From assembly GCA_025201365.1 (NCBI GenBank), contig JAIXMF010000001.1:2604001-2668000 (forward strand): a stretch of DNA of 64,000 nucleotides, in the 5' to 3' direction. Source of the stretch: Syncephalis plumigaleata (lineage: Eukaryota; Zoopagomycota; Zoopagomycetes; Zoopagales; Piptocephalidaceae). Below, piece after piece: positions 1-10,385 of this stretch. The notes beneath the pieces were generated by a model that worked only from the letters and a program-made list of their open reading frames with translations, ran no database searches and was not told where the DNA came from. The position numbers and the translations under genes were made by a program. The stretch's first letter is position 1. Each line of letters begins with the position of its first letter.

Positions 1-22
1 ACGCAACTTCAGTCTGCGTTAA

Positions 23-1690
23 ATGAGCACCAGATATCAATCAGCAAGGGAACGCAGAGCCAATCAGTCACAGCAGTACCAGCGGCAGGATTCAACAGAG
101 AATCAATCGTCAGATAATACAGTTGTCGAGCAACAATCACCACCATCGTCAGACACAGAAGTTTACTACGACACAGAGGCAGAACTTACAGTTACATACG
201 ACTCGGAAGAAGAAAATACGGCTACGACACCCCCATTAACAGGCACTAGCACGTACCGCGTCCCAAGTACACCATCATCAGAAGGATCAATCAACATCGA
301 CTTCCTCCCGGAGACTCACCGGGAATCAGACCTATCGCCTGCCCTAGATCAACGGCTATTAACAGCGTCATCACACACATCATCACCAGTACCGCGCTCG
401 TCGTCATCGCAATCGAACAACACCGAAATAGTAGACACGAACATGGGAGACCCAGTAGATATTCGTGACCTCATCCGCAACCTTATGCAGGAAGCACTAC
501 AGGATATGCGTGCAACCATCGCCCACGACATGCAAACGGAGTTACAACCTATACAACAACAGTTAAACGACGTCACAAACCCTAATGCGGCGACACACGC
601 AACAACCGTCGATCCCGCAACACCACAACCAATCAATCACGACGCGTTAGTCGCCGCTATCACGGCAGCAGTCAATGCTAGTAATCACGGACGTTTAGCC
701 GGTGGCCACCGCGACTTGTGGTTATCGCCGAAGGCACCGGAATATCAAGGCCGCGACAGTGAGGTACCCTTCAATATATGGTGCAGGATGATATCGGACG
801 AGGTCAGAATGTACGCCGATTGGACAGAGGAGCAGAAAGTGTGGGCAATCACTCGACAATTGAAGGGTGAAGCCGCCACGTGGTATCAGTTCTATGCAGA
901 ACAGGCAGATGCCGGTCGCCCAGGTTACACGCCAATCACCACTTGGGAACAGCTGCAAGCGGCGTTACGTAACCACTTCCATCCCAGGGAGCAAACACAC
1001 GTGCTGCTAACTCGATTCGACAATCTCAGACAGGATCGGCGGCCACTATCCGCGTACCTCACGGAATTCCAACAGCTGGTGATGCAACTTCCGGAACTAC
1101 CCGAGGAACTCAAGATACACCGTTTCCGCAGCGGACTATCCATATCCCGCTGGCAAACAGAGTTCAACATCCGCAATCCGACCACATTGAACGAAGCCAT
1201 CGAATTCGCTATGTACCTGGATTCAACACGATCCAACAACAATAGCAACAACAACAACCGCTATAGCCGACTCACCTACCAACCGCAACGCTCCGCCCAA
1301 CCACTACAATACCGCGGACCGCAGCCGATGGAACTCGACGAGATGGCGTTTCAACCGGGGCCAAACGACTGTTTTAACTGTGGCCAGCCTGGTCACCGGC
1401 GTTTCGAGTGCACCAATCAGTCGAGGTGCTACAACTGTGGTCGTCACGGTCATACGACACGCAATTGTACGCAGAATCGACCCCACGCGCACCGAGCACC
1501 CCCAGCCAACCGTCCCGCCGCCACAATGACACCTCGTCAAGCCCCCATCGCACGGGCCGGCCAACGCGCAGCTCAGCCAGCCCATCGTCGCCCGCGGCTA
1601 AATAATGTTGAGTTCGGCGAAGGTGCGGTACCAACCGCCGACATCCACGAATACGAAGCAGATGCGGAGGATTTTGCCGCCGACCAGTAA
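23..1690 (+). CDS. gag: Retrotransposon Gag polyprotein
   Basis: A 555-residue Gag. The first 200 residues are Ser/Thr/Gln-rich and probably disordered. Residues about 235-400 match the Retrotrans_gag (capsid-like) region, with the family-typical WYQFY and [11 protein letters not shown] stretches. Two CCHC zinc knuckles lie near residues 449-462 ([14 protein letters not shown]) and 469-482 ([14 protein letters not shown]), expected to bind element RNA. An acidic tail follows. Gag and pol lie in different reading frames, as is common in this family, where recoding is often used to express pol. Confidence 0.95.
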   Translation: MSTRYQSARERRANQSQQYQRQDSTENQSSDNTVVEQQSPPSSDTEVYYDTEAELTVTYDSEEENTATTPPLTGTSTYRVPSTPSSEGSINIDFLPETHRESDLSPALDQRLLTASSHTSSPVPRSSSSQSNNTEIVDTNMGDPVDIRDLIRNLMQEALQDMRATIAHDMQTELQPIQQQLNDVTNPNAATHATTVDPATPQPINHDALVAAITAAVNASNHGRLAGGHRDLWLSPKAPEYQGRDSEVPFNIWCRMISDEVRMYADWTEEQKVWAITRQLKGEAATWYQFYAEQADAGRPGYTPITTWEQLQAALRNHFHPREQTHVLLTRFDNLRQDRRPLSAYLTEFQQLVMQLPELPEELKIHRFRSGLSISRWQTEFNIRNPTTLNEAIEFAMYLDSTRSNNNSNNNNRYSRLTYQPQRSAQPLQYRGPQPMELDEMAFQPGPNDCFNCGQPGHRRFECTNQSRCYNCGRHGHTTRNCTQNRPHAHRAPPANRPAATMTPRQAPIARAGQRAAQPAHRRPRLNNVEFGEGAVPTADIHEYEADAEDFAADQ

Positions 1691-1722
1691 ACACCGGCAG
1701 CTTACTGGTCCAAGCCCCCACC

Positions 1723-4700
1723 TTGCCGGACCCCCCTCTCCTCGCGATCTCTGCACTGCTGAATTGTAACACACATTCCGACCCCTCTACCCACACACAT
1801 CCCCTCCTCACCCTGCCATGTACTATCAATGGCGTTCCGGCACGCGCGCTCGTAGACTGCGGTGCCACAAACAACTTCATAGATACACAGCTAGCCCGCC
1901 AATTCCCCTCTCAATTCATGCCTTACAATTCCAACGGTCCTAAAGTTCGGTTAGGAGACGGCTCGGTCCGTCCGGTTACTGGGTTTGCAAAGAATGTCAC
2001 AGTTAATATTAAAGATATTATTTTAAACCTTGATTTTGAAATTATGTCACTGGGACGATACGATGCAATACTAGGTATGCCGTGGCTGGCCAAACACGAC
2101 CCAGATATCGACTGGAAGAATCGTGTGTTACGATGCCTCCGTCGTGGAATATCGGTAGTAGAAACTATACCGTCAGTGTTAGATGTTAAACTGTTGTCAC
2201 CAAACGCGACGTTACCCACACGAGGTTCGAATCAAGCAGCTGGATACGACCTCCACGCCGCCGAGGAAGTAACTATCCTACCCGGCCAATCGAAACTCGT
2301 ATCCACAGGATTAGCAATGAAGCCACCCGAAGGGACATACATACGAATTGCTCCACGCTCTGGCATGGCGGTTAAGCACTCGGTCGACGTGCTAGCAGGC
2401 GTAGTTGATGCAGACTACCGTGGCGAAGTTAAAGGTGTTTTAATGAATCACGGCAGCGACGAGGTACACATCCAGAGAGGCGAACGTTTCGCACAAATCA
2501 TTTGTGAGGAGCACAAGTCTCCAACAGTACGTCAGGTAACGGAACTTGACGATACGCAACGCGGCCAAGCCGGATTTGGATCCACCGGCGTTAGGAAGGC
2601 ACTCGACCAACCAACTGCGACGGCAAAAGGAATCGAAAGTGAGACACCCGTGGAACTGCGAACGATCGACGGCGAACCGTTGGACCTAGTGGAAGACACT
2701 CCAATGTTACTGTTTATAACGGAGTCTACCCCGACGACACCGCGTAAAGCTAAGATGGCCGATGACGTAACGGGCGACATTATAGAAGAATACGCGGACG
2801 TGTTTCCAGACGATCTCCCAGCGGGACTACCACCTCATCGTACCGTTGATTTCGCCATCGACATCATACCAGGATCAACACCACCATCGAAGCCACCTTA
2901 TCGACTATCGCAGGACGAACTGGAGGAATTGAAGAAGCAGTTAGACGACCTACTGAGCAAAGGCTTCATCCAACCGAGCGTCTCACCTTACGGCGCGCCA
3001 GTGCTATTTGTGAAGAAGAAAGACGGTACTTCACGCATGTGTATCGACTACCGTATGTTGAACGACATAACGATCAAGAACAAATATGCGTTGCCGTACA
3101 TCGACGATCTGTTCCGACAACTACATGGCGCCAGGATATTCAGCAAGATCGACTTACGCTCCGGTTATCACCAAGTTAGGATCAAGGACGAACACGCGGA
3201 ACGTACGGCTTTCCGTACCCGTTACGGCCACTACGAATTCCGCGTCCTACCGTTCGGCCTTACTAACGCGCCGGCAACGTTCATGCGCCTAATGAATGAC
3301 ATACTGCGGCCGTTGCTCGATAAATGTTGCGTTGTATTCTTGGACGACATACTCATCTATAGTAAATCCGAGGAGGAACACCGTCAACACGTGCGACAGG
3401 TGTTGCAACTGCTGCGCGACAACCAATTATACGCCAAGCACAGCAAATGTACATTTGGCGCGCAACAGGTAGAATTCCTCGGGCATATGGTCAGCGGCGA
3501 AGGTATTCACATGTGTCACGACAAGCTAGCCGCCATTCGCAACTGGCCACCACTCAGCAACGTACACGACGTTCGCAGTTTCCTAGGCCTGACCGGTTAC
3601 TACCGACACTTCATACGGAACTATTCCAAGATTGCACAACCTCTCACCAACCTCACGAAAACCAATGTGCCATTCAACATGGAAGGAGGACCGACCGCAG
3701 CATTCGAAGAACTGAAACGGAGGATGATGGAAGCGCCAGTATTGATGATACCCGACCCAAAGAAACACTTCATGGTTACGACGGACGCGTCAGACTTCGC
3801 GATAGGTGCCGTATTAGAACAGTCGGACGGAAAGAAGGCACGACCATGCGCGTACCTATCGCGCACGCTTACAACCGCAGAACGTAAGTGGCCAGTGTAC
3901 GATAAGGAATTGTACGCCATTATGGAGGCGATCCGTGTCTGGGACGTCTGGCTAAAATGTGTGAAGTTCGACGTATACACGGACCACCAACCACTACGCT
4001 ACCTTCGCAAGCAGACAAGTCTACCGAAACGACAGTCGGGTTATTTAGACCTGTTAGCAGACTACGATTTTGACGTCCACTACAAACCCGGACGTAAGAA
4101 CGTAGTAGCCGACGCATTGTCACGACAAGCGCCTCACAGGATGGAGCTAGCTAATGTGTCATCAGTGGTACCGGAAGGAGCATTGGTAGAGCGTATTCGA
4201 AAAGGCTATACATCGGATACGTTTTTCAGTACGCTAGCGGGAGTATTGAACGGAGAGGAAACAACAACAACAACCAGAGACCGCAAGTGGAAACGGCAGT
4301 TCAGACGAGTAGACGAAGATGGATTAATATACGAAATGCGGTCAGCCAATCCACGATTATGTATACCGAAAGTCGGCGACCTACGCGTGCAATTGATCCG
4401 CGAACATCACGACGCGCCGACAGCGGGGCACTATGGAGTAGAGCGCACAGTAGCACGATTGAAACGACTGTACTGGTGGCCCACACTCCGCGCGGATGTA
4501 CAACGGTACGTGTTATCATGTGATAAGTGCCAACGGAACAAGTCACGTAATCGACACCCAGCAGGCCTACTAAAACCGTTGACAGTACCGGAACAGCGTT
4601 GGCAGGAAGTATCGATGGACCTAATCGTTAAATTACCAGCAACAAAGCGGAATGTAGACGCCATATTTGTTGTAGTCGACCGACTGACAAAACGAGCCCA

Positions 4701-5742
4701 CTTCATGGCTACCAAGACTAGTGCGTCAGCCCGCGACTTAGCTCGATTATTCATCGACAACGTGTTCAAGCTACACGGCATGCCAACGCGTATTGTATCG
4801 GATCGCGACACGCGCTTCATGTCACAATTCTGGAAGTCAATGTTCGACATATTGGGCACGCAATTACGGCCATCATCTGCATATCACCCACAAACGGATG
4901 GCCAAACGGAACGCACGAACCGCACGTTGGAAACGATGATACGACACTACGTCAACTTCGCACAGGATGATTGGGATGAATGGCTAACCGCATTAGAATT
5001 CGCATACAACGACGCGGAACAAGAATCGATTCGCATGTCGCCGTTCTACTGCGACACGGGACGCCACCCACGACGACCGGATGCGCTATCGCGCTCTTTC
5101 GACATACGAGGTGCAACAAACGTGGCGGAAACGGAGAATTTCGTAGGCAGAATGCGCGAAATCATCCTAGAAGCGCAAGCTGCAATGGCGGACGCCCAGG
5201 CCAAGCAAAAGTATTACGCCGACCAACATAGACGTGCCGAAGAATTCGAGAAAGACGATCGGGTATGGCTATCAGCAGAGAATATCAATACAGAAGCAAG
5301 TAAAGAACGACCAACACGCAAGTTCAACGCACTTTATTATGGACCGTTCAGAATCACAAAGAAGATCTCGACAGTATCGTACGAACTGGAACTGCCCGGA
5401 AACTGGCGCATTCATAACGTGTTCCACATATCCTTATTGAAGAAGTACGTACCGGAACCGGAAGACATGCAAGGACGAGCGCCAAGTCGACCAGAACCGG
5501 AAATTGTCGATAACGAGGAGGAATACGAAGTAGAAGCAATATTAGAAACACGTGGCACAGGACGAAAACAGCAATTTCTAGTCAAATGGAAAGGGTGGAG
5601 TTACGACGACGCCACCTGGCAAACGCGAGAAGACTTACGTAATGCGCCCGAAATCCTACGACAATTCGAACAAAGAAGAACAAGACGTAGCAGAAGAGTC
5701 GAGGTCGACTCTTTCAATAGGAGGGAAGGTGCAACGCGGTAG
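1723..5742 (+). CDS. pol: Retrotransposon Pol polyprotein with dUTPase domain and chromodomain
   Basis: About 1339 residues from an arbitrary TTG; a separate start is not implied. Aspartic protease active site [10 protein letters not shown] lies near residue 45. A trimeric-type dUTPase spans about residues 165-290 with all five motifs: [36 protein letters not shown] and [10 protein letters not shown]. Reverse transcriptase follows with FLDDIL as the catalytic box near residue 539, then RNase H ([13 protein letters not shown]), the integrase zinc region ([19 protein letters not shown]) and the DDE core ([28 protein letters not shown]). A chromodomain near residues 1265-1310 ([15 protein letters not shown]) probably steers integration to marked chromatin. 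The last codons run into the 3' LTR. A dUTPase between protease and RT is unusual for a chromovirus. Confidence 0.95.
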   Translation: MPDPPLLAISALLNCNTHSDPSTHTHPLLTLPCTINGVPARALVDCGATNNFIDTQLARQFPSQFMPYNSNGPKVRLGDGSVRPVTGFAKNVTVNIKDIILNLDFEIMSLGRYDAILGMPWLAKHDPDIDWKNRVLRCLRRGISVVETIPSVLDVKLLSPNATLPTRGSNQAAGYDLHAAEEVTILPGQSKLVSTGLAMKPPEGTYIRIAPRSGMAVKHSVDVLAGVVDADYRGEVKGVLMNHGSDEVHIQRGERFAQIICEEHKSPTVRQVTELDDTQRGQAGFGSTGVRKALDQPTATAKGIESETPVELRTIDGEPLDLVEDTPMLLFITESTPTTPRKAKMADDVTGDIIEEYADVFPDDLPAGLPPHRTVDFAIDIIPGSTPPSKPPYRLSQDELEELKKQLDDLLSKGFIQPSVSPYGAPVLFVKKKDGTSRMCIDYRMLNDITIKNKYALPYIDDLFRQLHGARIFSKIDLRSGYHQVRIKDEHAERTAFRTRYGHYEFRVLPFGLTNAPATFMRLMNDILRPLLDKCCVVFLDDILIYSKSEEEHRQHVRQVLQLLRDNQLYAKHSKCTFGAQQVEFLGHMVSGEGIHMCHDKLAAIRNWPPLSNVHDVRSFLGLTGYYRHFIRNYSKIAQPLTNLTKTNVPFNMEGGPTAAFEELKRRMMEAPVLMIPDPKKHFMVTTDASDFAIGAVLEQSDGKKARPCAYLSRTLTTAERKWPVYDKELYAIMEAIRVWDVWLKCVKFDVYTDHQPLRYLRKQTSLPKRQSGYLDLLADYDFDVHYKPGRKNVVADALSRQAPHRMELANVSSVVPEGALVERIRKGYTSDTFFSTLAGVLNGEETTTTTRDRKWKRQFRRVDEDGLIYEMRSANPRLCIPKVGDLRVQLIREHHDAPTAGHYGVERTVARLKRLYWWPTLRADVQRYVLSCDKCQRNKSRNRHPAGLLKPLTVPEQRWQEVSMDLIVKLPATKRNVDAIFVVVDRLTKRAHFMATKTSASARDLARLFIDNVFKLHGMPTRIVSDRDTRFMSQFWKSMFDILGTQLRPSSAYHPQTDGQTERTNRTLETMIRHYVNFAQDDWDEWLTALEFAYNDAEQESIRMSPFYCDTGRHPRRPDALSRSFDIRGATNVAETENFVGRMREIILEAQAAMADAQAKQKYYADQHRRAEEFEKDDRVWLSAENINTEASKERPTRKFNALYYGPFRITKKISTVSYELELPGNWRIHNVFHISLLKKYVPEPEDMQGRAPSRPEPEIVDNEEEYEVEAILETRGTGRKQQFLVKWKGWSYDDATWQTREDLRNAPEILRQFEQRRTRRSRRVEVDSFNRREGATR

Positions 5743-5913
5743 CCCACGTTTACATTAATCCCAATTCGCGTTCCCATTTAACTATCTGTACTACACAAAA
5801 TCTTAATAAAAAGAGAGCTCCTCGCCACATTATGTGGGAGGGACACCTACGTTTTCACTTCAAAAACCCTAGCGGCAGTTATCTTTATTCAGTGTGTGCT
5901 TATACTTGTTTCA
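5730..5913 (+). repeat. 3' LTR of the Ty3/gypsy element
   Basis: 184-bp LTR bounded by TGCAACGCGG at its start and TTGTTTCA at its end, giving the usual TG...CA termini. It is preceded directly by the purine run TAGGAGGGAAGG, the expected plus-strand primer. An AATAAA polyadenylation-like signal lies near 5804. The base after it, 5914, is the first base of RAD16 exon sequence. It shares no obvious similarity with the solo LTR at 32237. Confidence 0.85.
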
Positions 5914-7778
5914 ATAGAGCTCTCCTACACGATTTTGCATAGGAGTACCGGAGAGTGCCCATTTACGTGTGCTATTCAGAGCAAACTAAAGAAATAAAGC
6001 AAGAGAGAGAAGCATTAATCCATGTTTACTCGTAGTTTAATAATGACAATAATGATGAATAAACTTACCACTGCGCGTGCTGTATTACAAGAACGATCCT
6101 TAATGTAATGTGCTATAGCCAATGACATGTTGGTTACTATTACTGCTACTAGTATAATGCGTGTATACCGTCAATTCATACTTACCTTCATCTAATATAA
6201 TACGGAACCATTCGATTTTATGCAATGGCGACTCCTCCTTGACAAGGGCGCCTTTTCGTCGAAAGCCGTAATGATGTTTACGGAAGGTTGACTCGACCGT
6301 AGAATCTAATGATAATCAATGATTAGTATAAAATGCACTAGACTAGCAGAATAATTATACACGCGTACATGTCGTTAATACAATGTCGTAATCCGATATG
6401 GCCTTGGGATCTTTTAATCGATTGATACCTAGCAATAACAATTGTAGTGTAAGTAATATTATTACAAATCAGACTATTCATTCTAGTTACCGTGAAATAG
6501 TAAAACACTCAGTCCACTTGTATGAGCATTGATTTCGTTGTTCCATTGCATTAATGCAACCTAATAATGACATATACATATACACGTATCATCTATTAGT
6601 ATATTACATACTGGTATGTCTATAACTAATTCATATTACCGTTGGTGCAATAATAAGATTGGGTTTACCGCGTGGTCGACTAACCATCAATGAAATCATT
6701 TGAATGGTTTTACCTAATCAATCATTCATTAGACATCATTGATGATAGTAATAATGCTAATAATAATACATACCCATACCCATTTCATCCTAATCAATTC
6801 AATGTATATATGTATGTATATGTATGTGTTAATTATTATTAATCACTCTATGATGTGTATTAATAAACTTACAGCTAGTATACCACCATGGAACTAATTA
6901 TCATCATCATCATCATCATACATGTAAGACAATTGTTATTTATTACAAAGTTATTAGCAACACTTACCTTGCTAATCTCTTGGCGTAACATCCAACCAAG
7001 TCCTTCTTTCTGGAAGGGAAGTAGCTTCAGCTTTAATTCAGCCGGTTGAGTCTCACACACGGCTTCAATCAATGGTAATTTATCCATGTCTTCCCAGACT
7101 GTATCCAATGTGGGATGCACCTTAACTAAACGTTCATGTTGTCGTTTTAACTAAGTAAATGAATCAAGTAAGTAAATAATCTACTATTAATGAACTATTA
7201 AGGGCAATTACCCGTAGACGATAAGTTTCTTCATTTACTGGACTGGCCGGTGTTTCATCGCCATATCGTCGTCTATTCCTTGAATTGTTGCTACGTTTCC
7301 TGTTATTAGAACTATTGGAAGCTTCCTCCTCTTCCTCCTCTTCTTCTGCTTCTTCCTCTGCTTCTTCTTCAGAGGATGTCTCTAGTTGTGTTATTTTCGC
7401 TTCATTCTCTGGTTTAAAGTCTTCATCATCATCATCGTCGTCGTCGTCTTCCTCTTCTTCCTCACTATCACTCTTGACGATTTCTTTTATTTCCTCTTCT
7501 TCTTCTTCTTTTACTGAGTTGTCATCATCACTTGATACAGGCAAGGTCTTTGATCTCGTCCTAGTACGCGTAGTGGTTCTACTTTGCGTACGACGTCGTT
7601 TTACTGGTCGTTGACTCGTCTGACCTATATTTGTGCTGGTCACTTTCAATGGGTTACGCTTAAGTGTTTCGCTGTCAATAACCACGTAAACGTGTTCTGC
7701 ACCGGCAGTTCTAGTGGAGGACCGTTTAACTAGAACCTTTTGTTCATTACCGCGTTGTCGAGTAGAGCGTGTCTGCAT
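5914..7778 (-). pseudogene. RAD16: RAD16 (SNF2-family NER ATPase), cut by retrotransposon insertion
   Basis: N-terminal half of RAD16, the Swi2/Snf2 ATPase that acts with RAD7 in global-genome nucleotide excision repair. I trace ten exons: 7778-7212, 7150-6968, 6893-6873, 6789-6774, 6713-6640, 6560-6491, 6428-6369, 6305-6186, 6112-6069 and 5985-5914. They encode an acidic, Lys/Arg-rich N-terminus, then LPFQKEGLGWML, FHGGILA, Walker A DEMGMGKTIQMI (split over introns), APTVALMQWNNEI, the DEAH box in ILDEAHYIKDR, and motif III SGTPMQNRVGELY. Directly after that Tyr codon the sequence becomes the LTR. The RING finger and C-terminal helicase lobe would lie left of the element, outside the window. 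Unless the insertion is heterozygous or an assembly artefact, the gene is disrupted. Exons of 16 and 21 nt are notable. Confidence 0.9.
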
Positions 7779-8185
7779 ATTGCACTTTTTACTTTCTTCT
7801 TTGTATTCGGCAATAACCTATAGTAATGTTGAGTGTTGTAGTTGAACAGTACAAGAAAGAAGTAAGGGAACTTCGAAAATTATATAGTGAACAAGTGTAA
7901 TAATAACAATAGCTGATAATAAGAGAAAACTTCGGTCCGAAATAAAGAGAGGTGAATCTGCTTGATTAATAAGAATGCCGACTCACATCACCGTAAATGT
8001 GAACAACGAGCATAATGAGCGTGAACAAAAAAAAAGGAAACGAGCAGACAGCACCAATGAGAACACGATGAGTCACATTTGCATAAAAAATAGGGCAAAA
8101 AACCAACATATAAAATACTCGTACTTGCGCGTCGTTTCAACTGTATTATTTTCTATTAGCGTGGCATTTATTCTCAACTGTGACT
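7779..8185. promoter_or_regulatory. Shared intergenic region between divergent RAD16 and RAD7
   Basis: 407 bp separate the two start codons, so the genes are head to head and may share a bidirectional promoter. The sequence is AT-rich. A 72-codon open frame (7975-8193) overlaps the RAD7 start but resembles nothing I know and is probably not coding. No specific operator was recognised. Confidence 0.5.
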
Positions 8186-10385
8186 ATGAGTAATCGAGTG
8201 AAAGGGCCTACATCTGCGTTAAGCGACTTCCTTAGGGTAAGTTTGTAACGTATAGACTATGCTGTTGTAGTAATAGTGTCATAACCCTATGGTTTATTAC
8301 GTATACAACGTGTGTGTGTATGTTAGGAACGAGGAATTAAGGCACGCAGTTTTCATATGCTTAGTCCGAAGACTACGCAACCACGTCCATTAGAGCGTGC
8401 CTCAAGTGATTCCGACGATAATGAGAATAGTAAAGAACGTAGTAGGAAGAGGGTAAAGAAGGAGGAGACCTCGTCTGATACGGCGTTGTCTAAAGTTAAA
8501 GAAGAACACTCGATTGAACCGGAAACAGACCTCACTACTACTATTACAGTTACTGCCACCAGAGTCACACGTAGTAGTAGTAGTCGTCGTCGTCTCCAGC
8601 ATGCTACTAGTACGAGTCAATCGGTTAAGGATGAAGACGTGCAAGTAGATGGTGTCAAAGTTAAACAAGAGGAATCACCCGTATCGACCAATACGATTAT
8701 TCCGGTGGCTGATATTGGACAAGCGATGCGACAGAGACGAGCAGCATTACGTAGAAGACAGCAGGGTTTAGCAATTGATGATGATGATGACGATGAATTT
8801 GTATTGGATAGTAAACAACAACAACAGCCAACTGTTGCCTTTTGCAAGCAATGTCGACGTCGATTTACGATTACATCCAGTTGTAGAGTATTACCGAATG
8901 GTGCACGATTATGCGTAGAATGTTCAGCGAAAGCCGGTCGACTACCAGATACCGAGTTGAACGGTCGAGGAAAACGACGAGGTGCCAAGGGTAGCAGTAA
9001 GAATACGCTTGGTTGGTGGTTACCAGAAGATGATCCAGTAGTATCATTGAGAAATGCGTGTATTAAAGTAAGTATTTAGTAATGGTAACTAGAAATGATG
9101 ATGACTAATGATTTATTTCATTTTATTATAGATGATTGGTGATAACATTCATAATATGGACTCGCTCGGTAGTCTTAGTGAGCGTAATATGGATAAAATA
9201 TGTCAGATTATATGTAAACATCGTCAGCTATATCCTAATGTATTAAAGCTGTTCCTTGATCCGTCCCGTACGACGATTCAATTGTATGATTGTACAAGTG
9301 AGTCAACCGGATACATTGCTAATAATAATGATCTAATCGTTATTATCATTATCATTATTAGAATTGGATGAAGATGATTTAAAGAGTATTGCTCAGTTCT
9401 GTCCGAATATCGATACGCTATCCCTTTGGTATTGCGGACGTTTATCGCCCGAGACATTGTTGTTCTACGCGGAACGATTACGACACCTACGATCGATTAC
9501 GTTGCATGGTCCGTTCTTGGTGACGGATCAAGTGTTTACCACTCTACTCGAGACAGTGGGTGGGCAGCTGCAACGATTCGCCATTAGTCATTCGGGTAGA
9601 TTGTCGCATAGGACGCTCACTGCCATTGCACAACATTGCTCGAATCTTAAAGAGTTGCAATTAAGCGGGTGTAGTGCGGTGGATGACAGTGACATTCTTA
9701 AATTGGCCGATATAGTAGCGCGTCAATCTATCACTACCCTTGATTTATCGGGTACGGTGAGTCGAGTATCGGATGATACTATGATAGCCGTATTACGTGT
9801 ACTCGGTCCTGAACTACGTAAACTCAACTTAACCGGTGGATCATTGCTTACCGATAGACTACTTGTTGAGGGTTAGCGCCCTATTGCACTAATCTACGAG
9901 AACTTGTACTATCCGACTGTACACAAATAACCGATCATGGTATGAAATCACTATTTGAACATTGGTCGCAACACAGTGCATCGAATAAGAAGAAATCACG
10001 TCGCAATAATAATAATAATAATGATAGTGGCGATGACGGTAATGGATTGGAGATATTGGATCTTGCTCATTGTAGTCAGTTGACGAGTGCTAGTCTCGTC
10101 GTGGCATTCGAGTATTGTGCCGCGAGATTAGTTACATTGAATCTGAATGGCGTGTATCAGATTGACGATGCGGTATTCACGGCGTTATCGCAGTATTGTC
10201 CACGGCTAAACTGGTTGGATGTGTCGTGGTGTCGGGCCGTGTCAGATTCACATTTGGAGGAGTTATACGCGTCATGTTCCAACTTATTACTCGTGAAGAT
10301 TTGGGGATGCAACCAAGTGACCGAGTATTTAATGCCACCACGCAAAGATGCTCGTCTAATTGGACGTGAATGTGATACCATTTAG
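8186..10385 (+). CDS. RAD7: RAD7, leucine-rich NER protein (one apparent frame change)
   Basis: RAD7 pairs with RAD16 in the yeast NEF4 damage-recognition complex. Exons: 8186-8236, 8327-9067, 9132-9297 and 9362-10385. The N-terminus (VKGPTSALSDFLRERGIKA) closely matches the start of yeast Rad7, and the C-terminus (LIGRECDTI) matches yeast LIGRQSDSI. Residues about 170-210 hold a zinc-ribbon-like CKQC...CVEC module. The rest is a run of leucine-rich repeats (LRSITLHGPFLVTD, LKELQLSGCSAVDD, LVLSDCTQITDHG). In exon 4 the frame stops at 9874-9876 but the repeats continue without a gap in another frame (LAPYCTNLREL). The exon lengths sum to one base short of a whole number of codons. A TT where TTT is expected near 9873 explains this, either a true mutation or a homopolymer base-call error. 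Confidence 0.92.

Larger units (their letters stand above)
1..5913 (+). mobile_element. Ty3/gypsy chromodomain LTR retrotransposon, left end outside window
   Basis: The window opens inside the element, just upstream of gag. Two long frames follow: gag (23-1690) and pol (1723-5742). Pol order is protease, dUTPase, reverse transcriptase, RNase H, integrase, chromodomain. Integrase after RT/RNase H places it in Ty3/gypsy (Metaviridae), and the C-terminal chromodomain makes it a chromovirus. A polypurine tract (about 5718-5729) sits directly before the 3' LTR (5730-5913). The visible part looks whole, with no breaks seen in gag or pol, which suggests a young copy. Age cannot be taken from LTR divergence because the 5' LTR is not in the window. 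The right edge abuts a RAD16 exon, so the element is inserted antisense in that gene. A host target duplication cannot be checked without the left flank. Confidence 0.95.

Noticed and set aside
2220-2236. GGTTCGAATC resembling a tRNA T arm
   Set aside because: It lies inside the pol coding sequence at the start of the dUTPase domain.
7285-7614. Plus-strand open frame rich in Ser opposite RAD16 exon 1
   Set aside because: It is the antisense shadow of the Glu/Asp-rich RAD16 N-terminus.
7975-8193. 72-codon frame in the RAD16-RAD7 intergenic region
   Set aside because: It overlaps the conserved RAD7 start (VKGPTSALSDFLR) in another frame and has no recognisable similarity.
9873-9901. 29-nt intron in RAD7 exon 4 as explanation of the frame change
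   Set aside because: The GTTAGC donor and CTACGAG acceptor are poor, and removal would delete LAPYCTNLR, which fits the leucine-rich repeat pattern.
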